64,000 nucleotides of DNA from Bradyrhizobium sp. Gha (GCF_900113735.1 NZ_FOQM01000004.1:62001-126000); one strand, 5' to 3'. Shown: positions 35,112-46,910, counted from the first letter of the stretch. The notes: generated from the letters alone by a model not told the origin. Program-made: numbers and translations.

Positions 35112-37262
35112 ATGCGGCGGATCGGCAGGCGGGACATCGTTGCGGCGATCCTGATCGCGCTCGTCACGGGCGCGGCTTTTGCGTCCCCCCCGTTTCAGAG
35201 ACTGCAAGGACTTTCGCTCGACATCCTCACGGCCTTGCGCTGGACCCTGATCGGCGATCACCGTGATCCCGCGACATCGCCGGTCGTCGTCGTCGCCATT
35301 GACGGGGAGACCTACGAGACGCCGCCTTTCAAGGGATCACCGACCCAGACCTGGACCCGTGAGATCGCCCGGGTGCTCAACAGCATCACCGAGGGTGGCG
35401 CCAAGGTCATCGGGTTCGACGTGATCTTTCCAAGCTCGATCGAGCAATCAGAGATTCCCTTTGGCGATGCATCGTTCGGCAGCCGGGTGAAGGGATTTGA
35501 CCGCGACTATCTGATCGCGCTCAGGCGGCTCTCCGACGGCGGCAAACTCGTGCTCGGCGAGATTCTCAGCAATGATCATCCGGACAGGCCCGATCACGCG
35601 CAGCAACTGGCCGTGAACGGCAACATCCGCGCTCTCAACGTCGATACCGACCCCGACCACGTGATCCGGCGGATGCCCCTGAGCTTTTCCATCGAGGGTC
35701 AGCCGGTGCCCGCAATGGCCGTCGAACTTGCCGCAAAGTCGCTCGGCGCCAGGCCTGAGACCGGACCGACCGGCGTAACGGAACTGTCCGGCTACGCGAT
35801 TCCAGGCACGGTGCCCAACACGCTCTCGCCCAACTTCCGCGGCATGGGCCGCGACATCCCCGCTTATTCCTTCGCCGATCTGCACGCCTGCGTCGAAAAG
35901 AGAGACACCGACTTCTTCCGCCGCGCCTTCGACGGCAAGATCGTGCTGCTCGGCAGCATCCTCAATTTCGAGGACCGTAAGCTGACCTCGATGCGCCTGG
36001 CCGGTGGATATGACGGGGGCCCGGCGGCGCGATGCGCGCTGCGCGCGCCGGCGAGCTCCGCGCAGCAAGCCCACGGTGCGGTTGCCGGCGTGTTCGTCCA
36101 CGCCACGGTCGTGCGAAATCTGCTCGAGCATGATGCCGTTACGGAGTTAGGCTTCCCATCGCGGACCATGCTGACGATCACGTTCGCGGCAATCATTGCC
36201 TGCGCGGCCTGCATGCTGGCGCCGAGCGGCGCCCTGATGAGCTGGTTCGTGCTCTCCGTCGTCTATGCCGCCGTCGCCGTCGGCACGTTCGTCCATGCGC
36301 TTGCACTGCCCCTGACGGAACCCGTTCTGGCGAGTCTCGCAGCGCTCGCCATGATGATCGGCTACCGCTTCATGATCGCCGACCGCGAAGAGCGTTTCCT
36401 GCGCAAGAGCTTTGCGTTCTACCTCGCACCGGAGGTGATCGACGGCATGGTCGCCTCCGGCAAGATGCCGGTGCTCGGCGGAGAGACGCGTGACATCACC
36501 ATGTTCTTCTCCGACCTCAGCGGCTTCTCCTCCGTTGCCGAGAAGATGACGCCGGGCGAGCTGGTCGCACTGATGAACGATTATCTGTCGGCAATGACCG
36601 ATATCATCGAAAGCCATGGCGGCTATGTCGACAAATATATCGGCGATTCCGTCGTCGCCATGTTCGGCGCGCCCGCTGACGATCCCGATCATGCACGGAA
36701 CGCGGTCGCGGCCGCGCTTGGATGCCGCGATCGGCTGGTCGAGCTCAACGAAAGCCATCCCGCGTTCCGGGGCCGCGGCCTCGCCCACCGCATCGGGCTG
36801 AACAGCGGCGAAGCCGTGGTCGGCAATATCGGCTCGCGCCGGCGCTTCAACTACACCGTCATGAGCGACACCGTAAACCTCGCCTCGCGGCTCGAAGGCG
36901 CCAACAAATATTTTGGCACCGTGATCATGGCGTCGGAGATGACCGTGAACCAGAGCCGCAGCGCCTATACCTGGCGCGAGCTCGACATGGTCAGGGTGCA
37001 GGGGCGCGACGAACCGATCAGGGTGTACGAGCCGCTAGCAGAGAAGAACCGGGAAACACCGAACCAAGGCATCCGCGCCGCGACTTACGCCCGAGCACTG
37101 GAATGCTGGCGCGCGCGCGACTTTGCCAAAGCGGCCGAACTGTTCGAAAGCGTCGCCGGCGACGATCCGCCGAGCCGATACTTCGCCAGGCGTGCCCGGC
37201 TATTGACTGAGAATCCACCGCCGGCGGACTGGACGCCGGTGAATGCCCTGGAAGGCAAGTAG
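35112..37262 (+). CDS. CHASE2-domain class III adenylate/guanylate cyclase
   Basis: A 716-residue membrane protein. One N-terminal membrane helix (about residues 10-28) leads into a periplasmic CHASE2 domain (~40-340; VVVVAIDGETYE, IGFDVIFPSS, GVFVHATVVRNLL). Three helices (~350-425) follow, then a class III cyclase domain (~455-630) with MFFSDLSGFSSVAEKM, DKYIGDSVVAMFGAP, RIGLNSGEAVVGNIGS and FNYTVMSDTVNLASRLEG. The metal-binding aspartates and the transition-state-stabilising asparagine/arginine region are present, so it should be active, most likely making cAMP. The C-terminal ~80 residues look like a short helical repeat. It is cotranscribed with the FecR-like gene. Confidence 0.9.
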   Translation: MRRIGRRDIVAAILIALVTGAAFASPPFQRLQGLSLDILTALRWTLIGDHRDPATSPVVVVAIDGETYETPPFKGSPTQTWTREIARVLNSITEGGAKVIGFDVIFPSSIEQSEIPFGDASFGSRVKGFDRDYLIALRRLSDGGKLVLGEILSNDHPDRPDHAQQLAVNGNIRALNVDTDPDHVIRRMPLSFSIEGQPVPAMAVELAAKSLGARPETGPTGVTELSGYAIPGTVPNTLSPNFRGMGRDIPAYSFADLHACVEKRDTDFFRRAFDGKIVLLGSILNFEDRKLTSMRLAGGYDGGPAARCALRAPASSAQQAHGAVAGVFVHATVVRNLLEHDAVTELGFPSRTMLTITFAAIIACAACMLAPSGALMSWFVLSVVYAAVAVGTFVHALALPLTEPVLASLAALAMMIGYRFMIADREERFLRKSFAFYLAPEVIDGMVASGKMPVLGGETRDITMFFSDLSGFSSVAEKMTPGELVALMNDYLSAMTDIIESHGGYVDKYIGDSVVAMFGAPADDPDHARNAVAAALGCRDRLVELNESHPAFRGRGLAHRIGLNSGEAVVGNIGSRRRFNYTVMSDTVNLASRLEGANKYFGTVIMASEMTVNQSRSAYTWRELDMVRVQGRDEPIRVYEPLAEKNRETPNQGIRAATYARALECWRARDFAKAAELFESVAGDDPPSRYFARRARLLTENPPPADWTPVNALEGK

Positions 37263-37269
37263 GCGCCTC

Positions 37270-38517
<1,248 letters not shown>

Positions 38518-38527
38518 CTATTCGAAC

Positions 38528-39396
38528 ATGAGAACCGCCGTCCCCGCCCCGGCCATCCGGGTCTATAATCTGTTCGGCGAAGCCGGCGACCTGCCTGACG
38601 TCGTCCATTGCGAGACGATTGCGGCGCGCTCGGTGCTGCACGACTGGACACTTGCCGTGCACCGGCATGCCCGGCTGCATCAGGTGCTGATGATCGAGCG
38701 CGGCGGTGGCGAGGCAACGCTCGACGGGCGCGTGGTGCCGTTGAAGCCGATGCAGATCGTCAACGTGCCGGTCGGCCATGTCCACGGCTTCCGCTTCGTG
38801 CCCGGCACCGAAGGCTGGTCCTGACCATCGCCGCGGAAATCCTCGACGAGGCGCTGCTGGCCGCCGAAGGCCTGCGCAGCGTGCTGTCGCGATCCGCCGT
38901 GGTGCGCGGCACGCCGCAGATCCGCGCCACCATGAAGCAGATCTTTGCCGAACACGCCGCGCGCGATTTCGGCCGCGCGCATGTGCTGCGCGCATTGTCG
39001 GCGGCCATGATCGGCCTCGTGGCACGTGCGCTCGCGGGTGAGAGCGGCAGCGGCGGCAACTCTGAATCGAACCTGTTCCGTCGCTTCGAAGGCTTGCTCG
39101 AACAACATCATCTCGAGCGCTGGACCGTGGCGGGCTACGCCGACGCGCTGGCGATCACGCCGACCCATCTCAACCGCATCACACGCGCGGCGACCGGCGA
39201 CACAGCCTCGCACCTGATCCTGAACCGGCTGGTCCGCGAGGCACGGCGCAATCTCGTCTATACCAACCTGCCGGTCTCGACGATCGCCTACGCGCTCGGG
39301 TTCGAGGATCCCGCCTATTTCAGCCGGGTCTATGCCGCCGCCACCGGGCTGTCACCACGCGCTTTTCGGGCGCAACTCCACGGCGATGAAGGCTGA
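38528..39396 (+). pseudogene. pobR: AraC-family regulator (PobR-like), frameshifted
   Basis: Two adjoining frames together make a regulator of about 289 residues. The first, from ATG 38528, carries the cupin-like sensing half (VHRHARLHQVLMIERGGGEA, PVGHVHGFRFVPGTEGWS) and stops at 38822-38824. The second continues in a different frame from LTIAAEILDEALLAAEGLRS to the AraC HTH pair (LAITPTHLNRITRAATGD, VSTIAYALGFEDPAYFSRVY). At 38816-38819 the sequence is TGGT, where TGGGT would restore one frame. One G is therefore missing, by mutation or sequencing error. Divergence from pobA suggests it is the activator of that gene. Confidence 0.8.
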
Positions 39397-39404
39397 CCCG
39401 CGCC

Positions 39405-39791
39405 CTATTGGTGCGCTCTTTCCGCAGACCCGGCCGATGCTTCATCCGGATGGCGCTTCTCATAATGCAGGAAGAGATCGAGGAGCGCCAGGAGCACGAT
39501 GAAGACGCCGAAGCCGATGCTTAGATGCATCGCCCGCGTATGCGGAAATCCGAGCAGCCAGGGCGACGCGATGAGCCAGACGCCCATCAGAACGTTGATC
39601 CATTCCTCCCAGTCCCGGTAGGCGATTATCGCTGCCAGCGAAAGCACGACGATGATTGCGCTCGTAACCCAGAGGTCGACCTTGCCCTGGCTGTTGGTCA
39701 GCTTGAACAGCCACGGCGATATGAAGAGGACGGCGGCGAGAAACAGATTGTAGACGTCAGGGACGGTTTCGCGCTCTTGCAGCTTGCCCAT
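39405..39791 (-). CDS. SPW-repeat membrane protein
   Basis: A 128-residue membrane protein with two SPW motifs, ISPWLFKLTNS (about residue 23) and IASPWLLGFPH (about residue 77). Each lies at the end of a membrane helix, and four helices are predicted in all (LFLAAVLFIS, LWVTSAIIVVLSLAAIIAY, WINVLMGVWLI, IGFGVFIVLLALLDLFLHY). This is the SPW family, of unknown role, often in stress or envelope contexts. It stands alone and ends 8 bp from the stop of the broken regulator gene. The start ATG at 39791 follows an AGGG-like sequence. Confidence 0.85.
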   Translation of the reverse strand: MGKLQERETVPDVYNLFLAAVLFISPWLFKLTNSQGKVDLWVTSAIIVVLSLAAIIAYRDWEEWINVLMGVWLIASPWLLGFPHTRAMHLSIGFGVFIVLLALLDLFLHYEKRHPDEASAGSAERAHQ

Positions 39792-40214
39792 GGCAAACCC
39801 TCCGCGAGAGATTTATGGAAGCCAAGATCGGGAAGGCGATTTGGTTCCCGTTCGGCGCGGGCCGGCTGGCTCGACTTTGGTCGCACCTCGCGCGCAACAC
39901 CCGATTCTCGACGGCGGCCATTGCCGCCGCGTCCATCTACCTTGGTATAGAGGATCGAATCCTTGGGATGAGGCGCCGTTTACTTCCGTACAATTGAGCA
40001 TGGAATGCGGACGCCTTAACGTGGATGCATTCGGCGCGCTGGCGTCGGTCGCCTCAACCTCCCTCCACCTTGGCGCATGACGGCCACACCCTGTCCGGCC
40101 GTCTGCGCCGCCTTTTTCAGTAAAGCCATCGCGACCTCAGTGTTTTTCGGCAGGCAGACAGTCCTCGGGGGGTGAACGTGCGGGCCCATAGGCAGAACCG
40201 GAGATCCGTGCACT
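39792..40214. other. Gap before the NYN-domain gene
   Basis: About 420 bases containing divergent upstream regions for the SPW and NYN genes. Short frames on both strands lack start signals and family features. No repeat or hairpin stands out. Confidence 0.35.
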
Positions 40215-40826
40215 ATGTCTTCGTTTGAGAAGATCGCCCTCTTCATCGATGGCGCCAATCTCCACGCTACCGCAAAGGCACTCGGTTTCGATCTCGATTA
40301 CAGACGTCTGCTCAGCGAATTTCAGGGCGGAGGTAACCTGCTGCGAGCGTTCTACTACACGACCGTCGTCGAGGATCAGGAATATTCATCAATCCGGCCG
40401 TTGATCGATTGGCTCGACTACAACGGTTACACTGTCGTCACCAAACCCGCCAAGGAGTTCGTGGACGCCACCACTGGCCGCCGCAAGATGAAGGGCAGCA
40501 TGGATGTCGAACTCACCGTCAACGCGATGGAACTCGCCCGCCACGTGAATCACATCGTGCTGTTCTCGGGCGACGGGGATTTTCGTCCGTTGGTAGAAGC
40601 GGTGCAACGCCGCGGCGTGCGCGTGACGGTTGTCTCCACGCTAGCCAGCCAACCACCAATGGTCGCCGACGAGCTGCGCCGGCAGGCAGACGTATTCATT
40701 GATTTGGCGGGACTGAAGCCAAGGGTGGGACGCGCGCCCTCCGACCGACTCCGAGCGCGCGAGACAACAATGACTGAACAGTTCGCCCCGCGCGGTGGGA
40801 TGGGTCGAGGCGACCGGGTGGAATGA
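40215..40826 (+). CDS. NYN/LabA-like domain protein (putative RNase)
   Basis: A 203-residue protein. Residues 1-165 form a NYN (LabA/DUF88) domain with the acidic active-site positions visible in KIALFIDGANLHATAKAL (D near residue 12), GSMDVELTVNAMELA and VLFSGDGDFRPLVEAVQRRG. VTVVSTLASQPPMVADELRR completes it. NYN domains share the PIN fold and are metal-dependent ribonucleases where tested. The tail after residue 170 is basic and probably unstructured. Target RNA is unknown. It is isolated on the plus strand and converges on pcaG. Confidence 0.88.
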   Translation: MSSFEKIALFIDGANLHATAKALGFDLDYRRLLSEFQGGGNLLRAFYYTTVVEDQEYSSIRPLIDWLDYNGYTVVTKPAKEFVDATTGRRKMKGSMDVELTVNAMELARHVNHIVLFSGDGDFRPLVEAVQRRGVRVTVVSTLASQPPMVADELRRQADVFIDLAGLKPRVGRAPSDRLRARETTMTEQFAPRGGMGRGDRVE

Positions 40827-40847
40827 CCCTGCGGCGATGGCCGGATG

Positions 40848-41474
40848 TCAGACGTCGAAGAAGACCGTCTCCTCCGGCCCCTGCAAATTGATCGTGAAGG
40901 AATACACGACCTTGCCGGCACGCTCGCTACGCGTGGCGATCAGCGTCTTGCGACGCACCGGTGGCTCGACCAGATTGAGGACCGGGTCGGCGGCATTCGC
41001 AGCTTCCTCGTCGGAGAAATAAAGCCGCGTGTTGAGGCCGATATTGATGCCGCGGGCGACAATCCAGATGTTGACGTGCGGCGCGCATTTGCGCCCTGCC
41101 CTGTCGACGATCGCACCCGGCTTGATGGTCTCGAACGTCACCAGCCCGCTCTCGAAATCAGAGCCGGCGCGGCCCCAGCCACGAAACTCCTCGCCCACTG
41201 CGCCGGCGGAGCGATCGGCCGGATGATTGTAGCGGCCGGCCGCATTGGCCTGCCAGATTTCGAGCAAGACGTCGCGCAGCGGCGAGCCGCTGCCGTCGAG
41301 CACCCTGCCCTCCAGCGTGATGCGCTCGCCTTTCGCATCCGGTGTCACCAGCACGTTGGAGAAATTCTTCTCGAAGATGTCGAAGCCTGCCATGGCCGGG
41401 ATCAGGCCGATATGGACGTAGGGGCCGGCGGTCTGTGACGCGGTTTCCTTGAGATAGTTGAGCGGCTGCGGCAT
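40848..41474 (-). CDS. pcaG: Protocatechuate 3,4-dioxygenase alpha subunit
   Basis: A 208-residue subunit of the intradiol ring-cleavage enzyme. LKETASQTAGPYVHIGLIP at the N-terminus and the intradiol signature LEIWQANAAGRYNHPAD in the middle are typical of the alpha chain, and VNIWIVARGINIGLNTRLYF matches the family further on. Unlike the beta chain it does not hold the catalytic iron. Its start lies three bases after the pcaH stop, so the two are cotranscribed and cotranslated. Together they open protocatechuate to beta-carboxy-cis,cis-muconate. The remaining pca genes are not in the window. Confidence 0.93.
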   Translation of the reverse strand: MPQPLNYLKETASQTAGPYVHIGLIPAMAGFDIFEKNFSNVLVTPDAKGERITLEGRVLDGSGSPLRDVLLEIWQANAAGRYNHPADRSAGAVGEEFRGWGRAGSDFESGLVTFETIKPGAIVDRAGRKCAPHVNIWIVARGINIGLNTRLYFSDEEAANAADPVLNLVEPPVRRKTLIATRSERAGKVVYSFTINLQGPEETVFFDV

Positions 41475-41477
41475 GGC

Positions 41478-42356
<879 letters not shown>

Positions 42357-42360
42357 TTAC

Positions 42361-43278
42361 ATGAAGAAAATCGATCATTTGGCCCTCGATGGCCGTGCGC
42401 TCGAACTGTTCCTTGCCGTGCTGGAGGAGGGGTCGGTGACGGCGGCGGCGACGCGTCTCGGCTTGACGCAGTCCGCCGTCAGTCACGGGCTGAACAAGCT
42501 GCGGCGGATCGCCGGCGATCCTCTGTTCGCCAAATCAGGCCGCGGCATCGTCGCGACCGCCCATGCCCAGGCCTTGGCCGCGAAGGCGCGCGCGCTGATC
42601 GACGACATGCGCAGCTTTGCCGGCGGCGTCACGTTCGAGCCGGCAAGCGCGCAGCTATCGCTGACGATCGCCGCCAACGATTTCCAGCGCGACTTGCTGC
42701 TGCCGCACTTCTTCGACCATGTCGCCGCTCAGGTGAAAAGCCTGAACCTGCGCGTGATCCCGTCGCAGTCGCCCTCCCCCGGAATGCTGCGCGAAAATCG
42801 CTGCGATCTCCTGATCACGCCGCTGCCGCCTGTTGGCATCGACATCGTGCAGAAGCGACTGCTGAGCGATCATTACGTTTGCTATTTTGATCCCAACGCT
42901 CGTGCCGCGCCGAACGATCGCGGCGCTTATCTCGCAGCGCGCCACATCACCGTGGTCTACACCGACAACGAACGGCTCGACTTCGACCGCCGGCTCGCCG
43001 CGAACGGATTTCACCGCGACATCGCCATCTCCGTCCCGAGCTTCTCCGGCGTGCCGTCATTCCTGCGCGGCTCGCAGATGCTGGCGAGCATGCCGAGCCT
43101 GCTCGCCCCCGGCGTGATGCGCGGCTTCGCCCATGCGCGGATTCCGCTGGCCTCACGCACGCGCACGCTGGCGGAGTTGCCCATGTTCATGGTGTGGCAC
43201 CAGCGTTATCAGAAGGACCCGGCGCATCGCTGGATCAGGAATCAGCTCGAGTCGGTTGCGGCAAGCGCCGCGAGCTGA
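42361..43278 (+). CDS. LysR-family transcriptional regulator next to pcaHG
   Basis: A 305-residue regulator from ATG 42361 (MKKIDHLALDGRALELFLAV). The N-terminal winged HTH has SVTAAATRLGLTQSAVSHGL, and the C-terminal two-thirds form the substrate-binding fold. The DNA-binding part resembles the NodD/LeuO-like branch of LysR proteins more than classical PcaQ, so I do not give it that name. Divergent position, sharing a 100-bp A+T-rich promoter region with pcaH, suggests it regulates protocatechuate cleavage. The effector is not visible. The frame extends upstream to 42166 over pcaH, but those residues are not coding-like. Confidence 0.85.
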   Translation: MKKIDHLALDGRALELFLAVLEEGSVTAAATRLGLTQSAVSHGLNKLRRIAGDPLFAKSGRGIVATAHAQALAAKARALIDDMRSFAGGVTFEPASAQLSLTIAANDFQRDLLLPHFFDHVAAQVKSLNLRVIPSQSPSPGMLRENRCDLLITPLPPVGIDIVQKRLLSDHYVCYFDPNARAAPNDRGAYLAARHITVVYTDNERLDFDRRLAANGFHRDIAISVPSFSGVPSFLRGSQMLASMPSLLAPGVMRGFAHARIPLASRTRTLAELPMFMVWHQRYQKDPAHRWIRNQLESVAASAAS

Positions 43279-43377
43279 ATACGGCGCGCGGCGAGGTCGT
43301 TGCGCGCTTGCCGCGCGGGGGCCTGCCCTTCGCCAAACCCACTGGTTGCGCGCGCGCGACCACGCTAGAATTCGGCC

Positions 43378-44682
43378 ATGACAGTGACCGACATTGCGAG
43401 CCGAACCTACAATCACAGCTGGCGGCTGGACCCCATCATCCGCAGCCTGCTCGATACCGACTTCTATAAGCTGTTGATGTTACAGATGATTCGAGAATCC
43501 TACCCGGATCAGCAAGTAACGTTCTCGGTCATCAATCGCTCGCGCCATGTGCGGCTTGCCGAGATCATCGACGAGGGCGAGTTGCGGGCCCAGCTCGACC
43601 ATGCCCGCACCATCCGCTTCACCAAGAAAGAGCTGATCTGGCTTGCCGGCAACACCTTCTACGGCAAGACCCACATGTTCTCGGCGGACTTCATCCGCTG
43701 GCTCGCCGAATTCCGCCTTCCCGAATACGAGTTGCGCAGGGTCGAGGGCCAGTACGAGCTGCATTTCCACGGGCCGTGGACCCACACCACGATGTGGGAG
43801 ATTCCGGCGCTCGCCATCCTCAACGAATTGCGCTCGCGCGCCGCGATGAAGGGGCGCGGCCGGTTCGAGCTCGACGTGCTCTATGCCCGCGCCAAGGCCA
43901 AGCTGTGGACCAAGGTCGAGCGGCTGCGCGCGCTGGAGAACTTGAAGCTTTCGGACTTCGGCACGCGCCGCCGTCACGGCTATCTGTGGCAGCGCTGGTG
44001 CGTCGAAGCGGTGAAGGAAGGGTTGGGACCGTCCTTCATCGGTACGTCCAATGTGCTGCTTGCGATGGACAACGATCTCGAGGCAATTGGTACCAATGCG
44101 CATGAGCTGCCGATGGTCGCGGCCGCGCTGGCCAAGGACGACGAGGAGCTGCGCTGGGCGCCCTATCGCATTCTCGACCAGTGGCGTCAGACCTATGGCG
44201 GCAATCTGCTGATTGCGCTGCCTGACGCCTTCGGCACGAAGGCCTTCCTGCGCGACGCACCGGAATGGGTGGCCGACTGGACCGGCTTCCGGCCCGACAG
44301 CGCGCCGGCGATCCAGGCCGGCGAAGAGATCGTCGCGTGGTGGCAGAAGAAGGGTCGCAATCCCAAGGACAAGCTGCTGGTCTTCTCCGACGCGATGGAT
44401 GTCGGCTCGATCGAGGAGACCTATCACCACTTCGCCGGCCGCGTGCGGCTCTCGTTCGGCTGGGGCACCAACCTCACCAACGACTTCGTCGGCTGCGCAC
44501 CGGATGGCACGTTCAATCTCGATCCGATCTCGCTGGTCTGCAAGGTGTCGTCGGTCGACGGACGCCCCGCCGTCAAGCTCTCCGACAATCCGGAGAAAGC
44601 AACCGGCGTGCCCTCCGAGATCGAGCGCTATTTGCGCGTGTTCGGCGATGCCGGCCGCGTGCGTCAGCCGGTGCTGGTCTGA
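43378..44682 (+). CDS. pncB: Nicotinate phosphoribosyltransferase
   Basis: A 434-residue protein of the NAPRTase family. [20 protein letters not shown] near residue 23, the middle [20 protein letters not shown] followed by HE (the active-site histidine that is phosphorylated in characterised enzymes), and the C-terminal [15 protein letters not shown] phosphate-binding segment are all present. It joins nicotinate to PRPP, using ATP, to make nicotinate mononucleotide in NAD salvage. It is isolated on the plus strand, 99 bp after the LysR gene. Length and motifs are normal. Confidence 0.92.
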   Translation: MTVTDIASRTYNHSWRLDPIIRSLLDTDFYKLLMLQMIRESYPDQQVTFSVINRSRHVRLAEIIDEGELRAQLDHARTIRFTKKELIWLAGNTFYGKTHMFSADFIRWLAEFRLPEYELRRVEGQYELHFHGPWTHTTMWEIPALAILNELRSRAAMKGRGRFELDVLYARAKAKLWTKVERLRALENLKLSDFGTRRRHGYLWQRWCVEAVKEGLGPSFIGTSNVLLAMDNDLEAIGTNAHELPMVAAALAKDDEELRWAPYRILDQWRQTYGGNLLIALPDAFGTKAFLRDAPEWVADWTGFRPDSAPAIQAGEEIVAWWQKKGRNPKDKLLVFSDAMDVGSIEETYHHFAGRVRLSFGWGTNLTNDFVGCAPDGTFNLDPISLVCKVSSVDGRPAVKLSDNPEKATGVPSEIERYLRVFGDAGRVRQPVLV

Positions 44683-44918
44683 CGTCAGGCTGAAACTCTC
44701 TCGATCGGGTTAATCGCGAAGGCCGAATGCGTGACAGTGCCGCGCGAGTTCCGGCTCGGTAGCATTTGCGACGATCTGCGCGCATCGGCTTCATGGCGTT
44801 TTCACCCTGAGCCACGGTCTCTGCACCATTCTAGGTCGAGTTAAGCAGCGTTCCCGCGTAATCCGCGTTATCAGCCGACGCTCCGTTGGGATCGTTGAGT
44901 GGATTTGGGGAACGCAGA

Positions 44919-46223
44919 GTGTTTCGCAGAACAACAACCTCGGCGAAGGAACGCAGCTTCCTTCACGTCATCAAGCTTGTGTCGCCGTTCGTCATGGTCG
45001 TCGTGCTGCAAGCGATGATCTCGGGCTTCAGCCTGGAAGTCATGTCATCGGTCCGAGCCTATGTCGCGGGCGAGGCGATCTGGTCGCGCTCGCAAAAGAA
45101 CGCCGTCTATTTCCTCAATCTCTATCTGCATTCGGGCAACGCCGGCCAGTTCGCGCAGTACCGGACCTCGCTCGCCGTCCCCATCGGCGACGAATATGCG
45201 AGATGGGCGCTCGAGCGCGATCCCGTCGATGTTGAGCTCGCGCGCATCGGTTTCCTGCAGGGCGGCAACCACCCCGATGACGTTCCTGGGCTGATCTGGC
45301 TGTTCCGCCATTTCAATCAGGTCAGCTTCCTCCGCGAAGCGATCCGGGAATGGGCAGCCACCGATCCAATGCTGCTGGAGCTCAGCGTCTTCGGTGAGGT
45401 CATCAAGAGCGAGCTGAGGGACGGCCCCATTGGGGACGGCGATCGCGTGCAATTCCTGTCGTCGCGGCTCTCCGAGCTGAACAGGCAGTTCACGCGGCAT
45501 GCCGAACGGTTCTCGACGGTGCTGGGCGAAGGCTCCCGCGCCATCAAGCTGACGCTGACATGGCTGAACATCGCCACCGCCGCGACCTTGATCCTGCTGC
45601 TGATCTGGCTCACGAGGCGACTGGTGCTGCAGCGCCAGGCCTTCGAGGATGCGCTGCATGCCGAAAAAGAGCGGCTCGCCTTTCAAGCCTCGCATGACTG
45701 GCTGACCGGCATCGCCAACCGGCGAGCTTTCGAAGCCCGCCTGCAAAGCGAGCTCGATGGTCACAAGGAAGGTTCGCTCTGCCTGCTCCTGCTCGACCTC
45801 GACCAATTCAAGGGCGTCAACGACAGCTGCGGCCATCTCGCGGGCGACCGGCTGCTCTGCCACGTCGCGCAATTGCTGCAGCAGAACCGGGGAACGCGCG
45901 ATGTGGTTGCCCGGCTCGGGGGTGACGAATTCGGATTGATCCTGCCGCAATGCGCTCCATACGAGGCAATGGACATCGCCGAACGGCTGCGGCGGTCGCT
46001 CGAACTGTTCAACTTCGCCTGGGATGATCGCTGCTTTGCTGTGACCGCCAGCATCGGCGTTGCCTGCATCGTCGACGGCAACACGACGCCCGAAGAGGCG
46101 ATGCGTCGGGCGGATGCCGCCTGCTATCGCGCCAAGGAGAAGGGGCGCAACCGGGTTCAGGTCGACACTGGGAAACCGGAAATCATCCTCGTGGCGGCGA
46201 GACGGGAAGCGGCGCGCGCTTGA
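44919..46223 (+). CDS. Membrane diguanylate cyclase (GGDEF)
   Basis: A 434-residue protein. GTG 44919 is preferred because GGGGA lies seven bases upstream; a TTG at 44886 would add 11 residues with no such site. Two membrane segments (about residues 18-38 and 215-235) flank a periplasmic sensor with no named family. The GGDEF domain (~265-425) has ASHDWLTGIANRRAFE, LLLLDLDQFKGVNDSCGHL and the active-site ARLGGDEFGLI. The usual RxxD inhibitory site five residues before GGDEF appears absent (sequence GTRDVVARLGG), so product inhibition may be weak. It should make cyclic di-GMP, opposing the EAL protein at 28-29.7 kb. Confidence 0.88.
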   Translation: MFRRTTTSAKERSFLHVIKLVSPFVMVVVLQAMISGFSLEVMSSVRAYVAGEAIWSRSQKNAVYFLNLYLHSGNAGQFAQYRTSLAVPIGDEYARWALERDPVDVELARIGFLQGGNHPDDVPGLIWLFRHFNQVSFLREAIREWAATDPMLLELSVFGEVIKSELRDGPIGDGDRVQFLSSRLSELNRQFTRHAERFSTVLGEGSRAIKLTLTWLNIATAATLILLLIWLTRRLVLQRQAFEDALHAEKERLAFQASHDWLTGIANRRAFEARLQSELDGHKEGSLCLLLLDLDQFKGVNDSCGHLAGDRLLCHVAQLLQQNRGTRDVVARLGGDEFGLILPQCAPYEAMDIAERLRRSLELFNFAWDDRCFAVTASIGVACIVDGNTTPEEAMRRADAACYRAKEKGRNRVQVDTGKPEIILVAARREAARA

Positions 46224-46238
46224 CGGCACCCTTCGCCG

Positions 46239-46859
46239 TTAGCGTGCCGGCCGGATCCCGAGACCCAAAAGATGTGTGTCGAGAAACTGCGTAACCTGCT
46301 GGCGCAGCATCTGCGGCGGCACGGCGACCATGCGTTCTTCGAGGCCAAGCGAGATGATGCCGTGCACCGCGGAAAACAACGTGCGCGACAGCAGTGCGAT
46401 CTTCACGTCGTCCGCATGCGGTAACACCCGCACCAAAGGCGGATGCATCAGCGCGAAGGCGTCCATGACCATCTGAAGAATGTCGTCGGGATAAGGACGA
46501 TCGTCCTCCATCCGATGCTCGAACAACGAGCGCAACAAATTTGCGTTCGCGGAGAAGAACTCGAGATAGGTCTCAGCCAGACCATAGAGTTGGCCAACCG
46601 GATCCTCGGCCGGAACCGCGCGCAATCGCGCAGTCAGCGCCTGTACAGTCCCTCGGTTGACAGTCAGGATGACCCCGTCGAAATCGCCGAATTCATTGTA
46701 GACGCTGCCGACCGAGCAGCCGGCAGCCTCGGCAACGTCTCGAACCTTCAATGATCTCAATCCTTTAGATGCGATAATGCCGCGGGCGATCTCCAGGATC
46801 TGGAGCCGTCGCCGACTTTTTTTCTGGTGCCACAGCGATTCTTCTTGAACATTGTTCAT
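46239..46859 (-). CDS. TetR-family transcriptional regulator
   Basis: A 206-residue regulator from ATG 46859; ATG 46874 would add MSSLK. The N-terminal HTH is ILEIARGIIASKGLRSLKVR then DVAEAAGCSVGSVYNEFGDF. The C-terminal ligand-binding half is helical and of TetR_C type, unassigned. Two identical palindromes (TGAACATTGTTCA) lie at and just upstream of its start, consistent with autoregulation. A divergent gene for an 88-residue protein starts 52 bp away and is probably under the same control. The inducer is unknown. Confidence 0.88.
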   Translation of the reverse strand: MNNVQEESLWHQKKSRRRLQILEIARGIIASKGLRSLKVRDVAEAAGCSVGSVYNEFGDFDGVILTVNRGTVQALTARLRAVPAEDPVGQLYGLAETYLEFFSANANLLRSLFEHRMEDDRPYPDDILQMVMDAFALMHPPLVRVLPHADDVKIALLSRTLFSAVHGIISLGLEERMVAVPPQMLRQQVTQFLDTHLLGLGIRPAR

Positions 46860-46888
46860 TTTCAAGCTACTCATGTGAACATTGTTCA
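46846..46888. promoter_or_regulatory. Paired TGAACATTGTTCA operators of the TetR gene
   Basis: Two identical 13-bp elements, TGAACA-T-TGTTCA, occupy 46846-46858 and 46876-46888, with centres 30 bp apart, about three helical turns. The first overlaps the start codon of the TetR protein (its first codons, ATGAACAATGTTCA, are the reverse complement). The second lies in the divergent promoter region, 22 bases from the start of the 88-residue gene. Exact identity of both copies and helical phasing support dimer binding by the adjacent regulator. Confidence 0.75.
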
Positions 46889-46910
46889 AATTAATCCGGA
46901 GATCGACAAA

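Noticed and set aside
45045..46229. 394-codon minus-strand frame
   Set aside because: Antisense to the diguanylate cyclase, which has clear GGDEF motifs.
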